Source: Notamacropus eugenii | Lineage: Eukaryota; Chordata; Mammalia; Diprotodontia; Macropodidae | Direction of reading: 5' to 3' | NCBI RefSeq assembly: GCF_028372415.1 | Contig: NC_092875.1 | Location: forward strand, 50,530,771-50,594,770 | DNA length: 64,000 nt | Shown: piece by piece, positions 54,472 to 64,000 of the stretch | How the letters are laid out: each line of letters begins with the position of its first letter | Numbering within the stretch: the stretch's first letter is position 1 | Program-made: the position numbers and the translations under genes | Notes under the pieces: model-generated | Databases searched by the model: none | What the model was told of the DNA's origin: nothing | What the model saw: the letters and a program-made list of their open reading frames with translations, nothing else

Positions 54472-56189
54472 TTTGGAGCCATGAACAGGATCGCAGGGTA
54501 CAAAATTTCTATTTGGAGGCAGAAAGGATTTAGAGGAGGAAGCAAATATTCCAGGATGGGAGGGTTTGCCATATTCCTCCTTAGCAAGGGAATGGGCTAA
54601 AAGCACAGGACCCTATGAAAACTGGGAAGCAAGGCTACAGGAGGGTGAACCTAGAGACTTGGAAAGTTGTTTGCAAGGAATACCTATAAAACCAGGGAAA
54701 GAGCTGGCAGTTGTGTGTAGGAGAAGCTGGACTTTATTAACAGTTTACCATATTATGTGTAAAAGCAGACATGAGCTGCTGAAGGAAAAAATTCAGACGT
54801 AAAAAGAGTTAGCTAGTTTGCATGGGAATTCTCAGCATTCAGGCTTTCCTTTAAAAGAACAAGCTGAGGGGTCTCAGGTAGGAAAAAAGTCTGTTCATTT
54901 AGTTAAGAAGAAACAGAAGGCTGGCAAAAGAAGTGTGCATACAACCTTTGTACAGACCCAGTCTGGTTGCCATGATGATGACTGCCAGGAGAGTGCAAGG
55001 GCAGAAATATAACTGAGTCATAGTTGGAAAATGAAACAATGCTGCAGTAAGCAACTTTGAAGGCTGAAGCTTGCCCCATACTAACGTGAAAACAAGAGAA
55101 CCAAGTAGGGAACAGTGTTTAGGGAGACAACTGAGGATTTTACTCAACAGATATTTTGAGTCAGTTCACTTAAAGGATAAGAGAATTGTTAATATCTTGG
55201 ATGGTGAGAATCAGTGATGAGGGAGCTGGAGAAGTATCAATAGATGGCATGGATTTCTTGAAATTTATAGGTATCAGAATCCTTTTGTACAGAAAGCTTT
55301 TAGAGATTACAGTATGCTAGGAGGTAACAATACAATTAAATCTCTTAGCTTTGACTGCAGAAGGATGCAGTAAGCAGTATCCTACTGACCCTCTTTCCAA
55401 AATAACTAGCAGAGGAACTAAAGGATTGGGTTCTACTGTTAGAATAAAATTGGGAGCTAAAGTATGGGTAAAACAGAAGACAATGTTCCAAAAGCTGCAG
55501 AAATTATAGCACTTTGGAAAGATAATACCATAATTGGTATTATCTTGTTTATTCAGGAGATGATTACCAAACTGTACCCTTATCTCATATATTCTACCAT
55601 GAATGAGGCTATGATAGTGAGTTCATGGACTCCAGAAGCACAGCTGAACCTATATCTACCCTGCTTCTGGTTATTGTCTTGTTTCTGTTTAGTTTTATGT
55701 TTGTGAAATTTGTTTGCTAGATTTGTTTTCTGCAGGATTAGTAACCTCCAACTGCAGATGCCTGGTGGCTTAAGCCAGATGTCACCCCTTGTCCATGACT
55801 GTGATGTGTCACTCCTTGACCTGGCATTGACTGAGCTCCGGATGCCAGCCTAAAGAACTGATGGGACCTCTTGGAGCAGGGACAGCTCTACATCCAATCT
55901 CAGCAGGAAGTAGCTATGGAAGAAGAGACTTTTGCCCCTTACCCCAAGATTTTAAGCCCCATTCATTCGAGGGGGGATGATGGAGTACTTGTGTTCAAGC
56001 CCCACCCTAAGATATTGCTTTATGTGCTTAATTTGTGTGATCACTATTATACTGTTGTAAAGTTCTGTTGACACCAGTTGCCTAAGATATTGTTTTATAT
56101 GCTTACTTTCAGTTATCCCTGTTACAATTCTGTTTATACCAGTTGCTCTACTGATGGATGTAATGAATACAAAAGCTCTTGGGGCCAAA
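54472..56189 (+). mobile_element. Internal region of the LTR element, internally deleted
   Basis: Fossil, about 1.7 kb between the LTRs, much shorter than a complete provirus. The left half is gag-like in position and the last part has a hydrophobic segment consistent with an env tail. Many breaks; clearly dead. Age is at least moderate, as the LTRs differ at many sites. Confidence 0.6.
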
Positions 56190-56286
56190 TGTAATGGTAA
56201 TTTAAATAAGAAGATCTTTCCCATTCTTAATAGGCCCATGTGACTTGCTTAAATCACATGGCAGCCTAAGTCACATGTGGTGGGAG

Positions 56287-57720
56287 TTTGCTGTTTGATA
56301 AACCCAAGGACCACAGCTTCTGAGATACGAATTCACTGTTTGACAAAAACAGCCAGCAAAACTAGACAACAGTGTGGTGGAATCTGGGTATAGGCCAATG
56401 CCTGACACTACACACAAGAATAAAGTCAAAAAGAATACATGATCTAGGTATAAAGACTGATACTATGAACAAATTAGGGGAGCAAGAAATAGTTTATTTG
56501 TCAGATTTATAAAGTATGGAGAAATTTATGACCAAACAAGAGATAGAGGACATTATGAAGTGCAAAATGGATAGTTTTGATTATGTTAAATTGAAAAGTT
56601 TTTGCACAAACAAACCCAATGCAACCAAGATTAGGAAGGAAGCAGAAAACTGGGAAAGAATTTTTGCAACTAGTGTCAGTGAAAAGGCCTTATTTCTAAA
56701 ATATGTAGAGATCTGAGTCAAATTTACAAGAATATAAGTCATTTCCCAATTGATAAATGGTCAAAGGATATGAACAGGTAGTTTTCAGAGGAAGAAATTA
56801 AAGCTATCTATAGTCATATGACAAAAGGCTCTAAATCACTATTATTTAGAGAGATACAAATGAAAATGACTCTGAGGTACCACATCACACCTATCAGATT
56901 GGCTAACATGACAAAACAGGAAGATGATAAATATTGGAGAAGATGTGGGAGAGTTGGAATTCATTGCTGGTGGAGCTGTGAGCTCATCCAACCATTCTGG
57001 AGGGCAATTAGGAACTATGCCCAAAGGGCTACAAAAATGTGCATACTCCTTGACCCAGGAATATCACTTCTAGGACTATATTCCAAAGAGATCATAAAAA
57101 TGGGAAAATGACCCACATGTATAAAAATGTTTATAGCAGCTCTCTTTGTGTTGGTCAAGAACTGTTAATTGAGGGGATGCCCATCAACTGGGGAATGGCT
57201 GAACAAGTTATGGTATATGAATATAATGCTATTATGCTATAAGAACTGATGAACAGGAAGACTTCAGAGAGGCCTGAAAGGACTTATATGAACTGATGGT
57301 GAATGAAAGGAGAAGAACCAGGAGAACATTGTACAACCACAGTGTGCGAGGATTGTTTCTGATAGACTTAGCTCTTCACAGGAATGCAAGGACCTAAAAC
57401 ATTCCCAGTGGACTCTTGAGGCAAAATGCCATCCACATAGAGAGGAAGAACTATGGAATTGGAACACAGAATGAAGCAGAATATTTTCTCTTGTGTTATG
57501 TTTTGTTTTGGTTTGATTTTTCTCATGGTTTCTCCCATTGGTTTAATTCTTCTGCACAACTGAGGAATGTGAAAACGTGTTTAATAAGAATGTATGTGTA
57601 GTACCCATATAAGATTACATGCCATCTTGAGGAAGGAGGGAGAAAAAATCTAAGACTTACAGAAGTAATTGTAGAAAATTGAAAACAAATAAATTAATAA
57701 TAAAAAAGAAAATAATTACT
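56287..57720 (+). mobile_element. L1 3' end inserted in the LTR
   Basis: Codes the ORF2 C-terminal region: MEKFMTKQEIEDIMKCKMDS, FDYVKLKSFCTNKPNATKIR and EAENWERIFATSVSEKALFL align with human L1 KDFMSKTP, DLIKLKSFCTAKETTIRV and KWEKIFATYSSDKGLI. Later come GRVGIHCWWSCELIQPFWRA and EWLNKLWYMN. Several stops and frameshifts. The 3' UTR ends with an A/T-rich tail at about 57690-57715. Confidence 0.9.
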
Positions 57721-57839
57721 ATCTACACACTATGCAAATTATTCACCAACATAGACTTTAATCAAAGGATGACTAATTACATATTAAGGACATAGTAACA
57801 TTATGCTTTAATAAGATACAATCTTAACTGCATGCATAT

Positions 57840-57985
57840 ACATATGTTAGAGATGGATGAATGATAGAGGCAGATTAAAGATAATATAGATTAAGCTATT
57901 AGTGACAGAAATAGAGATAAGGATAGAGAGATACAGATAAAGATAGAGGTAGAGATGGAGATAGAGTTACAGTGAAAGAGAGAAA
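57840..57985. repeat. Degenerate (GATAGA)n
   Basis: Irregular GATAGAGAT, GATAAAGATAGAGG and GATGGAGATAGAG units between the L1 tail and the LTR remainder. Confidence 0.8.
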
Positions 57986-58219
57986 TTTATGGTTTTCCGA
58001 GTAGGATGAGATATTCATTTGAGGCAGCTATGGTATAATGCTAAGAGAACTGTATTCATCATTAAATTTGGCTTTCAGGTATCTGAATAAATATTTTTCT
58101 TCTGCCTTCTGTATGGAAAGTCTACTCACTTTGCGATTGAGAGCTACACTGGCATGTTCATATTCACCACCAGCGCTGTTAATATTGCCTTGGCTATACA
58201 CTCAATGAGAGTAAAAGTA

Positions 58220-58925
58220 ACTGTGTCTGCTTCTAAGCTGTGATTAATGAAACTTGCTGTTTAAGTTTAAAGGCTCTTTGGCCCTGCGAAAGATGGCAAA
58301 AAAGTTAAGTTTCCATAGAAGTTATTATTAATTGACGAAGTCGTTGAGAATAAGTCAGATAATAAATAAGAAGGCTAGCAGACTACAGGTGGACTCAACC
58401 AATCAGGAGACAGACAGCGGCCTTCAGAAAATTACAAAGTTTTTGATAAAGGGACCAAATCTAAAGCTAGCTGGAACTAGTCAGGGAAAATGACCTACAG
58501 TTATCTGGAGAAGGCTTTTCTTCACTCCATTTGCTTAAAGAACCTCATGTATAGAAGCAAACACACTCCCGCATAAAATTATCCCTCCATTTTCTAACCA
58601 TGAGTCCTATGTTAAAACATGTTTGGAAGCAGGGATCATACAAGGGGTACTTACCTAATGGCATGGAGAGAAGATGGTGACCTAATGGAGAATGGACCAA
58701 TCTGTCTCCTAATGGGAGGATCTATCATGAATTAACAGTATAAAGCCAATCTCACTTCCATATCCAACACTCCCTCCTCCTGAAAAGAGTGTGGGGGCCC
58801 ACTTTGGCCAAAGTGTTCAATTCCTCTGAACTTTGCTGCAATAAATTTTCCTTGATACCCTTTTAGTATCAAGCATATCACTAACACACCCATAACTAAT
58901 TTTATTTGGAGTTTCAATTAGGACA
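58220..58925 (+). mobile_element. Possible solo LTR
   Basis: LTR-like layout only: a TATAAAG motif near 58740, AATAAA near 58840 (GCAATAAATTTTCC) and a GT/T-rich region after it. No partner LTR or internal sequence in the window, so this is tentative. Confidence 0.3.
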
Positions 58926-58929
58926 TAGT

Positions 58930-59475
58930 TTTGTCTGCATTAAATCACTATCTGAGAGAAATACTCCAAAATTTGTAATTTTAGTGGTGGAAAGAAATTC
59001 TTGGACAGTAGACTTTCTCTACCAGCACAGATGAGCCATTTTTCAGCATCTTAAAGACTTAAGAGTAGCCAGGGTCAGTGAGAGATTGAGTTGATGGGGT
59101 ATAGGCTCTGGGAGCACCCTTGAACTCTCCTTGAATCTTCCTACTTGATCTGAGGTTTACCTGAGGCCACAAGCCTTCTATTATCACTTCCCAGAAATCT
59201 CCATTACCCTTAACCTAACCTAGCCCTCCATTATCTGCTATATGCAGGTAGCCTTCAGGTATGTAGCATCCTCAATCCTATCAAAATGCTGTTTTCTTGG
59301 TTCCAGGTATCTGACCTCTAGTCACTTCCTTCAAGACCCTCCTTAAATGCCTTAAAGGAAAGAGGGGAGGGTTTGCTACTTCGGGTTCCCAGAACCCCTA
59401 AACCTCAACTGAGTGACTTGCCCAAGATCCTTGACCGTAGCTGTTGCTGCCTCTAACAGCATTCACATCCTGCTC
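58930..59475. other. Unassigned
   Basis: Nothing that I can name between the possible LTR and the MIR copy. Confidence 0.5.
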
Positions 59476-59479
59476 GAAG

Positions 59480-59660
59480 GCTGACAAAGCGCTTTCTGGA
59501 GCTCATCTCCTCCGATCCTCACCACATCCCTGGCATGCAAACGTTAGGACTGCTTTGTACAAACGCTTTTTTCACTGACATACGAGGAAGCTGCGGCTGA
59601 GAAAGCTCAGGGGCCTCGGCCAGTCTGGAAGGGCCAGTGGGGCCCTCCCGCCTGGGTGGC
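59480..59660. repeat. MIR-type SINE
   Basis: CAAAGCGCTTTCTGGAGCTCATCTCCTCCGATCCTCACCA, then GAGGAAGCTGCGGCTGAGAAAGCTCAG, the core and 3' arrangement of a MIR. GC-rich for a MIR, in keeping with the adjacent island. Confidence 0.6.
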
Positions 59661-60900
59661 AGCCTCGCTGCCCCAGCCCGGCCGCACAGAGCCAGGGGGG
59701 AGCTGGGCTGATACGGGGCTGCTCGGACCTCGAGGGCGTAGAACGTGGCCCCCCTGCAGTGAGGAGACCCCAAAGGAGGGAAGATCGTTGTGATGCGGGG
59801 TGCTGGGCCTCGGGCACGCGCGGGAGAGGAGGCCGCTAGGCCAGGGGAGAGGGAGGGCAGGGCACCGGGGCCTCCACACGGAGACGGAGGGCTGGGGACC
59901 GGTTAGGGGGCTGAGTCGCCACCGAGGTCCCGTCTGGGGGTGGATTGGGAGACAGACTTCTTGGCGGATCGCCCCCGGCCACTGCTCCCGGAGGCCAACA
60001 AGACAGCGGACCAGAAGGGCGACAGCTGACACGCCCAGCCACTCCCAGACCAGAGTCGGCCACTCGCCCGGTCCCTCGTCCCACCGCCCCGCCCGGACCA
60101 CGCCAGGAAGACGAAGACGATGACACCTCCCAATCGCTTCGGCTCCGGTCGGGCTCCTACTCTGGCAGCCCCGGCAGTATCGAGGTCACCGGGGTCCTCG
60201 AAGCGCCTCGAATCCGCCTCCTTGGCTGATCACGAAGACAACAGGGGACTCCCAGCGAACCAGACACAAACCCGAAACAGTCAACCGAGGAACGTTGCAA
60301 GTTCCGCGAGCCACTGGGTGGACGAGGGCACTGGAATGCCAGGGTGCACGCGCACTTTTGCCATGCCCCCTCAGTCGTAGGGTCGGGGGGAGCCGCCTAA
60401 CTGAGCTATAGGTCCTCCTCCCCCTTGAATGGATTGGAGCCAATTCTGCCCCGCCAGTTCCGTGGAGCCCGCCCCAGTGTCCCACTCCATCCGACCCACC
60501 AACCCCAGGGGCGCCGCCCCACAGAAGATTTCTGTCCTGCCCCGGGGGGAGGGGGATGGGGGAACCAGCCCCCTGAATCCCCCGCCCTACTGAGGCCTCC
60601 GCCCCACTGAGTCTCCACCCTCGTTCTCCGGGACCATCTAAGACAGATCAGGTCGGGCCAAATTTGCCCAAGTTCTAAGGCTCCTAACGCGTAATGATCC
60701 CTATATACCCTACTTGTGCCCGCCCCGCCTGACCCCATCCCGGGAACGCAGGCACTCTGCAGCAGCAGCAGCAGCCTCCTCATCAGGAACACCACCCCGC
60801 AGAGGTGCTGGAGCTGTTTGGCAGAAGCTGCCCTTGGGAAACTGGAGACGTCTGCAACCCGGGGCTTGATGCAGTGCTGTTCATTAGATGTTATAAACTT
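59600..60900. promoter_or_regulatory. CpG-rich island-like stretch
   Basis: Much higher G+C and CpG density than the rest of the window (CGGGCACGCGCGGGAGAGG, CACGCCCAGCCACTCCC, GGGGCGCCGCCCC). Open frames on both strands are long because stops are rare; none shows a family signature. It could be an orphan CpG island, the promoter of an unseen gene, or old GC-rich repeat. HAL1 inserted at its right edge. Confidence 0.5.
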
Positions 60901-61539
60901 GAAAGGGCATCCATTGTGGGGGCGGAGTGAACCCACAACCCATAGAACATCGGTAAAAAAAGAACTCCCCGGGGAATTCTGGAGCAGCAGAGGCCACAGA
61001 ACAGTGGAGCAGAGGAGATTTCTGTTCCAGAGAGCCCTGCAAACCTCTCGCAAAAGGTCCGTCGAGCTGCGGACACGGAGTCGAGCCCAGCCCAGCCCTG
61101 CCTCGGCCGTGTGGCGCCGAGAGGAGCAGATCCGAGCAGTCTTCAGGGACAGAATCTCCAGTGGCCAGGTGGGTCCCTCCACCCACAGGTGGTGGGGGTC
61201 AGTGAGAGGGTGTCTTTGGCAGGTCGAGAGGGGAGTGGGGTGCCCCCATAACTCAGGCCCCCTCGGGAGCCAACAGCGGAGGCAGGAGCAGACCAGGGCT
61301 CCCCAAGCAGGCAGGAGCCAGGATCCATTGTTGAAGGTCTCTGCATAAACCCCCTGAGCTCGTGAGGTGGCCCTGCCCCCACCTGAGCACCTGAACTTCA
61401 TCTCACACTGAATAGCAGCCCTGCCCCCGCCAAAAGCCCTGAGGCTGGGAAGCAGCATTTGAATCTCAGACCCCAAGTGCTGGCTGGGAGGATCTGGAGG
61501 CAAAGTGGGTGTGAAGAGAATATTCAGAAGGCAAGTCAC
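60406..61539 (-). other. Antisense ORF across the HAL1 5' UTR (377 codons)
   Basis: Starts MTCLLNILFTPTLPPDPPSQ, the same antisense start as at 34659-35435, and runs through the 5' UTR into flanking CpG-rich host DNA to 60406. The shared part is about 170 codons; the remainder is host sequence. It is the longest open frame in the window, but probably because of base composition. Confidence 0.35.
60901..60916. repeat. Target-site duplication, 5' copy (HAL1 at 60917)
   Basis: GAAAGGGCATCCATTG here and GAAAGTGCGTCCATTG at 63638-63653: 14 of 16 identical, and both differences involve or adjoin CpG-type changes. Confidence 0.85.
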
Positions 61540-63637
61540 TGGCTGGGGAAATGCCCAGAAAAGGGAAAAGAAATAAGACTATAGAAGGTTACTTTCTTGG
61601 TGAACAGATAATTCCTCCCTTCCTTTCTGATGAGGAAGAACAAGGTTTACCATCAGGGAAACACACAGAAGTCAAGGCTTCTGTATCCCAGCCCACTCAA
61701 TGGGCTCAGGCCATGGAAGAGCTCAAAAAGGATTTTGAAAATGAATTTAGAGAGGTGGAGGAAAAGCTGGGAAGGGAAATGAGAGACATGCAGTCAAAGC
61801 ATGAACAACAGGTCAGCACCCTGCTAAAGGAGACCCAAAAAAATGCTGAAGAAAATAACACCTTGAAAAATAGGCTAACTCAATTGGCAAAAGAGGTTCA
61901 AAAAGCCAATGAGGAGAAGAATGCTTTCAAAAGCAGAATTAGCCAAATGGAAAAGGAGGTTCAAAAGCTCACTGAAGAAAATAGTTCTTTCAAAATTAGA
62001 ATGGCACAGATGGAGGCTAATGACTTTATGAGAAACTAGGAGATCACAAAGCAAAACCAAAGGAATGAAAAAATGGAAGATAATGTGAAATATCTCATTG
62101 GAGAAACAACTGACTTGGAAAATAGATCCAGGAGAGACAATTTAAAAATTATGGGACTACCTTAAAGCCATGATCAAAAAAAGAGCTTAGACATCATCTT
62201 TCATGAAATTATCAAGGAAAACTGCCCTGAGATTCTAGAACCAGGGGGCAAAATAAATATTGAAAGAATCCACCGATCACCACTGGAAAGAAATCCAAAA
62301 AGAGACACTCCTAGGAACATTGTGGCCAAATTCCAGAGCTCCCTGGTCAAGGAGAAAATATTTCAAGCAGCTAGAAAGAAACAATTCAGGTATTGTGGAA
62401 ATACAATAACACAAGATCTAACAGCTTCTACATTAAGGGATCGAAGGGCATGGAATAGGATATTCCAGAAGTCAAAGGAACTAGGGCTAAAACCAAGAAT
62501 CACCTACCCAGCAAAACTGAGTATAATACTTCAGGGGAAAAATTGGTCTTTCAATGAAATAGAGGACTTTCAAGCATTCTTGATGAAAAGACCAGAGCTG
62601 AAAAGAAAATTTGACTTTCAAACATAAGAATGAGGAGAAGCATGAAAAGGTGAACAGCAAAGAGAAGTCATAAGGGACTTACTAAAGTTGAACTGTTTAC
62701 ATTCCTACATGGAAAGATAATATTTGTAACTCTTGAAACTTTTCAGTATCTGGGTATTGGGTGGGATTACACACACACACATGCACACGCACACACACAC
62801 ACATAGAGACAGAGTGCACAGAGTGAATTGAAGAGGATGGGATCATATCTTTAAAAAATGAAATCAAGCAGTGAGAGAGAAATATATTGGGAGGAGAAAG
62901 GGGGAAATGGAATGGGGCAAATTATCTCTCATAAAAGAGGCAAGCAAAAGACTTATTAGTGGAGGGATAAAGAGGGGAGGTGAGAGAAAAACATGAAGTT
63001 TACTCTCATCACATTCCACTAAAGGAAGGAATAAAATGCACACTCATTTTGGTACGAAAACCTATCTTACAATACAGGAAAGTGGGGGATAAGGGGATAA
63101 GCAGGATGGGGGGGATGATGGAAGGGAGGGCATGGGGAGGAGGGAGCAATTTGAGGTCAACACTCATGGGGAGCAACAGGATCAAAAGAGAGAATAGAAG
63201 TAATGGGGGACAGGATAGGATGGAGGGAAATATAGTTAGTCTTATACAACACAACTATTATGGAAGTCATTTGCAAAACTACACAGATTTGGCCTATATT
63301 GAATTGCCTTCCTTCCAAAGGGAAGGGGTGGGGAGGGAGGGAGGTAAAGAAGTTGGAACTCAAAGTTTTAGGAACAACTTCCAAGTACTGTTCTTGCCAC
63401 TAGGAGATAAGAAATACAGGTAAAGGGGTATAGAAAGTTATCTGGCCCTACAAGACAAAAGAGAAGATGGAGACAAGGGCAGAGAGGGATGATAGAAGAG
63501 AGAGCAGATTGGTGATGGGGCAATTAGAATGCTCGGTGTTTTGGGGGGGGGACAAAAGGGGAGAAAATTTGGAACCCAAAATTTTGTTAAAATGAATGTT
63601 AAAAGTTAAATTAAAAAAATAAAATAAAATAAAAAAA
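60917..63637 (+). mobile_element. HAL1 (half-L1), nearly full length
   Basis: 5' UTR from about 60928 (slightly truncated relative to 34759). ORF1 starts at ATG 61551 (MPRKGKRNKTIEGYFLGEQI), with a coiled coil at residues ~45-160 and the RRM-like and C-terminal parts to about 62628 (..LTYPAKL-like, FDFQT). In-frame stops occur near 62037 and 62163, so ORF1 is dead. The tail follows at once: (CA)n at about 62770-62803, purine-rich sequence, A-rich end 63605-63637. No ORF2. A 16-bp target-site duplication flanks it. Confidence 0.9.
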
Positions 63638-63653
63638 GAAAGTGCGTCCATTG
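63638..63653. repeat. Target-site duplication, 3' copy
   Basis: GAAAGTGCGTCCATTG directly after the HAL1 A-rich tail; see 60901-60916. Confidence 0.85.
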
Positions 63654-63689
63654 GGTGCACCCTGCCACCCCACCACTCTGCTAGCAGTT

Positions 63690-63945
63690 AAATATTTACC
63701 AGCACACTCCGAATTCAGACAGGAAGAATGAGGCTGGGTTTTGTCCATGGTTTGCGTTGTTTATAGTTGTTTGCATGTTATTGCCTCTGTTACAATGCAA
63801 GCTCCTTCGAAGGCAGGTTCTGGTTTTTTGTAGGGTTATGTTTTTTGTTTTTTGGGGTTTTTTGCCTTTTTATATTCCAAATGCCTCTATAGTGCCTAGT
63901 ATACAGTAGGTGTTTTATAAATGTTGATTGATTAAATTCAGGAAT
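63690..63945 (+). mobile_element. L2 LINE 3' end
   Basis: TTACAATGCAAGCTCCTTCGAAGGCAGG, ATGCCTCTATAGTGCCTAGTATACAGTAGGTG and TTTATAAATGTTGATTG are the L2 3'-terminal landmarks. The last ~50 bp of the window (CACAGAATATCAGATTTCAAAGG) may start a CR1/L3-like copy. Confidence 0.75.
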
Positions 63946-64000
63946 CAATGAATCACAGAATATCAGATTTCAAAGGAATCTCAGGTCGCAGGGGGTAGTT

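Larger units (their letters stand above)
56190..58200 (+). mobile_element. 3' LTR split by an L1
   Basis: Fossil. The left part, 56190 to about 56286, matches the first ~100 bp of the 5' LTR. The right part, about 58060-58200, matches its last ~140 bp including the polyadenylation signal and ends in TACA. An L1 and GATA-rich sequence lie between, and part of the LTR middle is gone. Confidence 0.75.

Noticed and set aside
59607-60126. Long overlapping frames in the CpG-rich stretch
   Set aside because: Open on several frames of both strands at once, as GC-rich DNA predicts; no domain or splice structure.
60380-60412. tRNA A-box-like text on the minus strand (TAGCTCAGTTAGGCGG)
   Set aside because: No B-box (GGTTCGANNCC) follows at a suitable distance and no cloverleaf can be drawn.

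Overview
The window is vertebrate nuclear DNA, very probably from a marsupial. The repeats point that way: long LINE-1 and ORF1-only half-L1 (HAL1) copies with the marsupial type of ORF1, L2, CR1/L3-like and MIR-type repeats, and tRNA-derived SINEs. There are no compact open genes. Host coding sequence occurs as short exons with splice signals, most of them under 70 nt.

Host gene 1, minus strand (about 34 kb down to position 1, running off the left edge), looks like a MUC16 (CA125)-type membrane mucin. From 5' to 3' it has Ser/Thr-rich mucin blocks at 33.9-32.9, 26.3-23.9 and 21.1-19.8 kb, whose reading frame keeps shifting, so they look decayed. Then come three exons that join in compatible phases into one SEA domain: 16756-16635, 16539-16472 and 12876-12710. 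Next is a ladder of very small exons: eleven 45- or 48-nt exons repeated about every 375 bp between 12.06 and 8.05 kb, all open in the same phase (1 in, 1 out), then further linker exons at 5514-5458, possibly 4000-3965, 4883-4818, 1998-1930 and 139-71. The ladder has a higher-order period of four exons (about 1.515 kb). Two related modules lie in the opposite orientation at 33.9-34.6 kb.

Host gene 2, plus strand (41.88-46.38 kb), is a decayed, intron-containing copy of part of GOLGA3 (golgin-160). Five exons are recognisable, two of them with frameshifts. An inverted duplication of about 1.1 kb (41.06-42.16 against 46.36-47.45 kb) copies the first of these exons and cuts into the last.

The rest is mostly mobile elements. 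HAL1 copies lie at 0.4-1.5, 21.17-23.54 (with target-site duplication), 28.5-32.7 (minus, split by L1), 34.76-36.1, 47.5-48.5, 49.4-50.8 and 60.92-63.64 kb (with target-site duplication). L1 pieces lie at 18.0-18.4, 30.3-32.2 (minus), 36.1-39.0 (minus), 49.1-49.4 (minus), 50.8-51.8 and 56.3-57.7 kb. L2 copies lie at 15.5-16.3, 27.2-28.5, 39.5-40.1, 41.5-41.8, 46.7-47.1, 48.5-49.0 and 63.7-63.9 kb. A broken class I endogenous retrovirus pol piece lies at 51.8-52.7 kb, and a decayed two-LTR provirus with its 3' LTR split by an L1 lies at 54.0-58.2 kb. A CpG-rich stretch at 59.6-60.9 kb is interrupted by the HAL1 at 60.9 kb.

All family names rest on my recall of protein and repeat families; no search was run.
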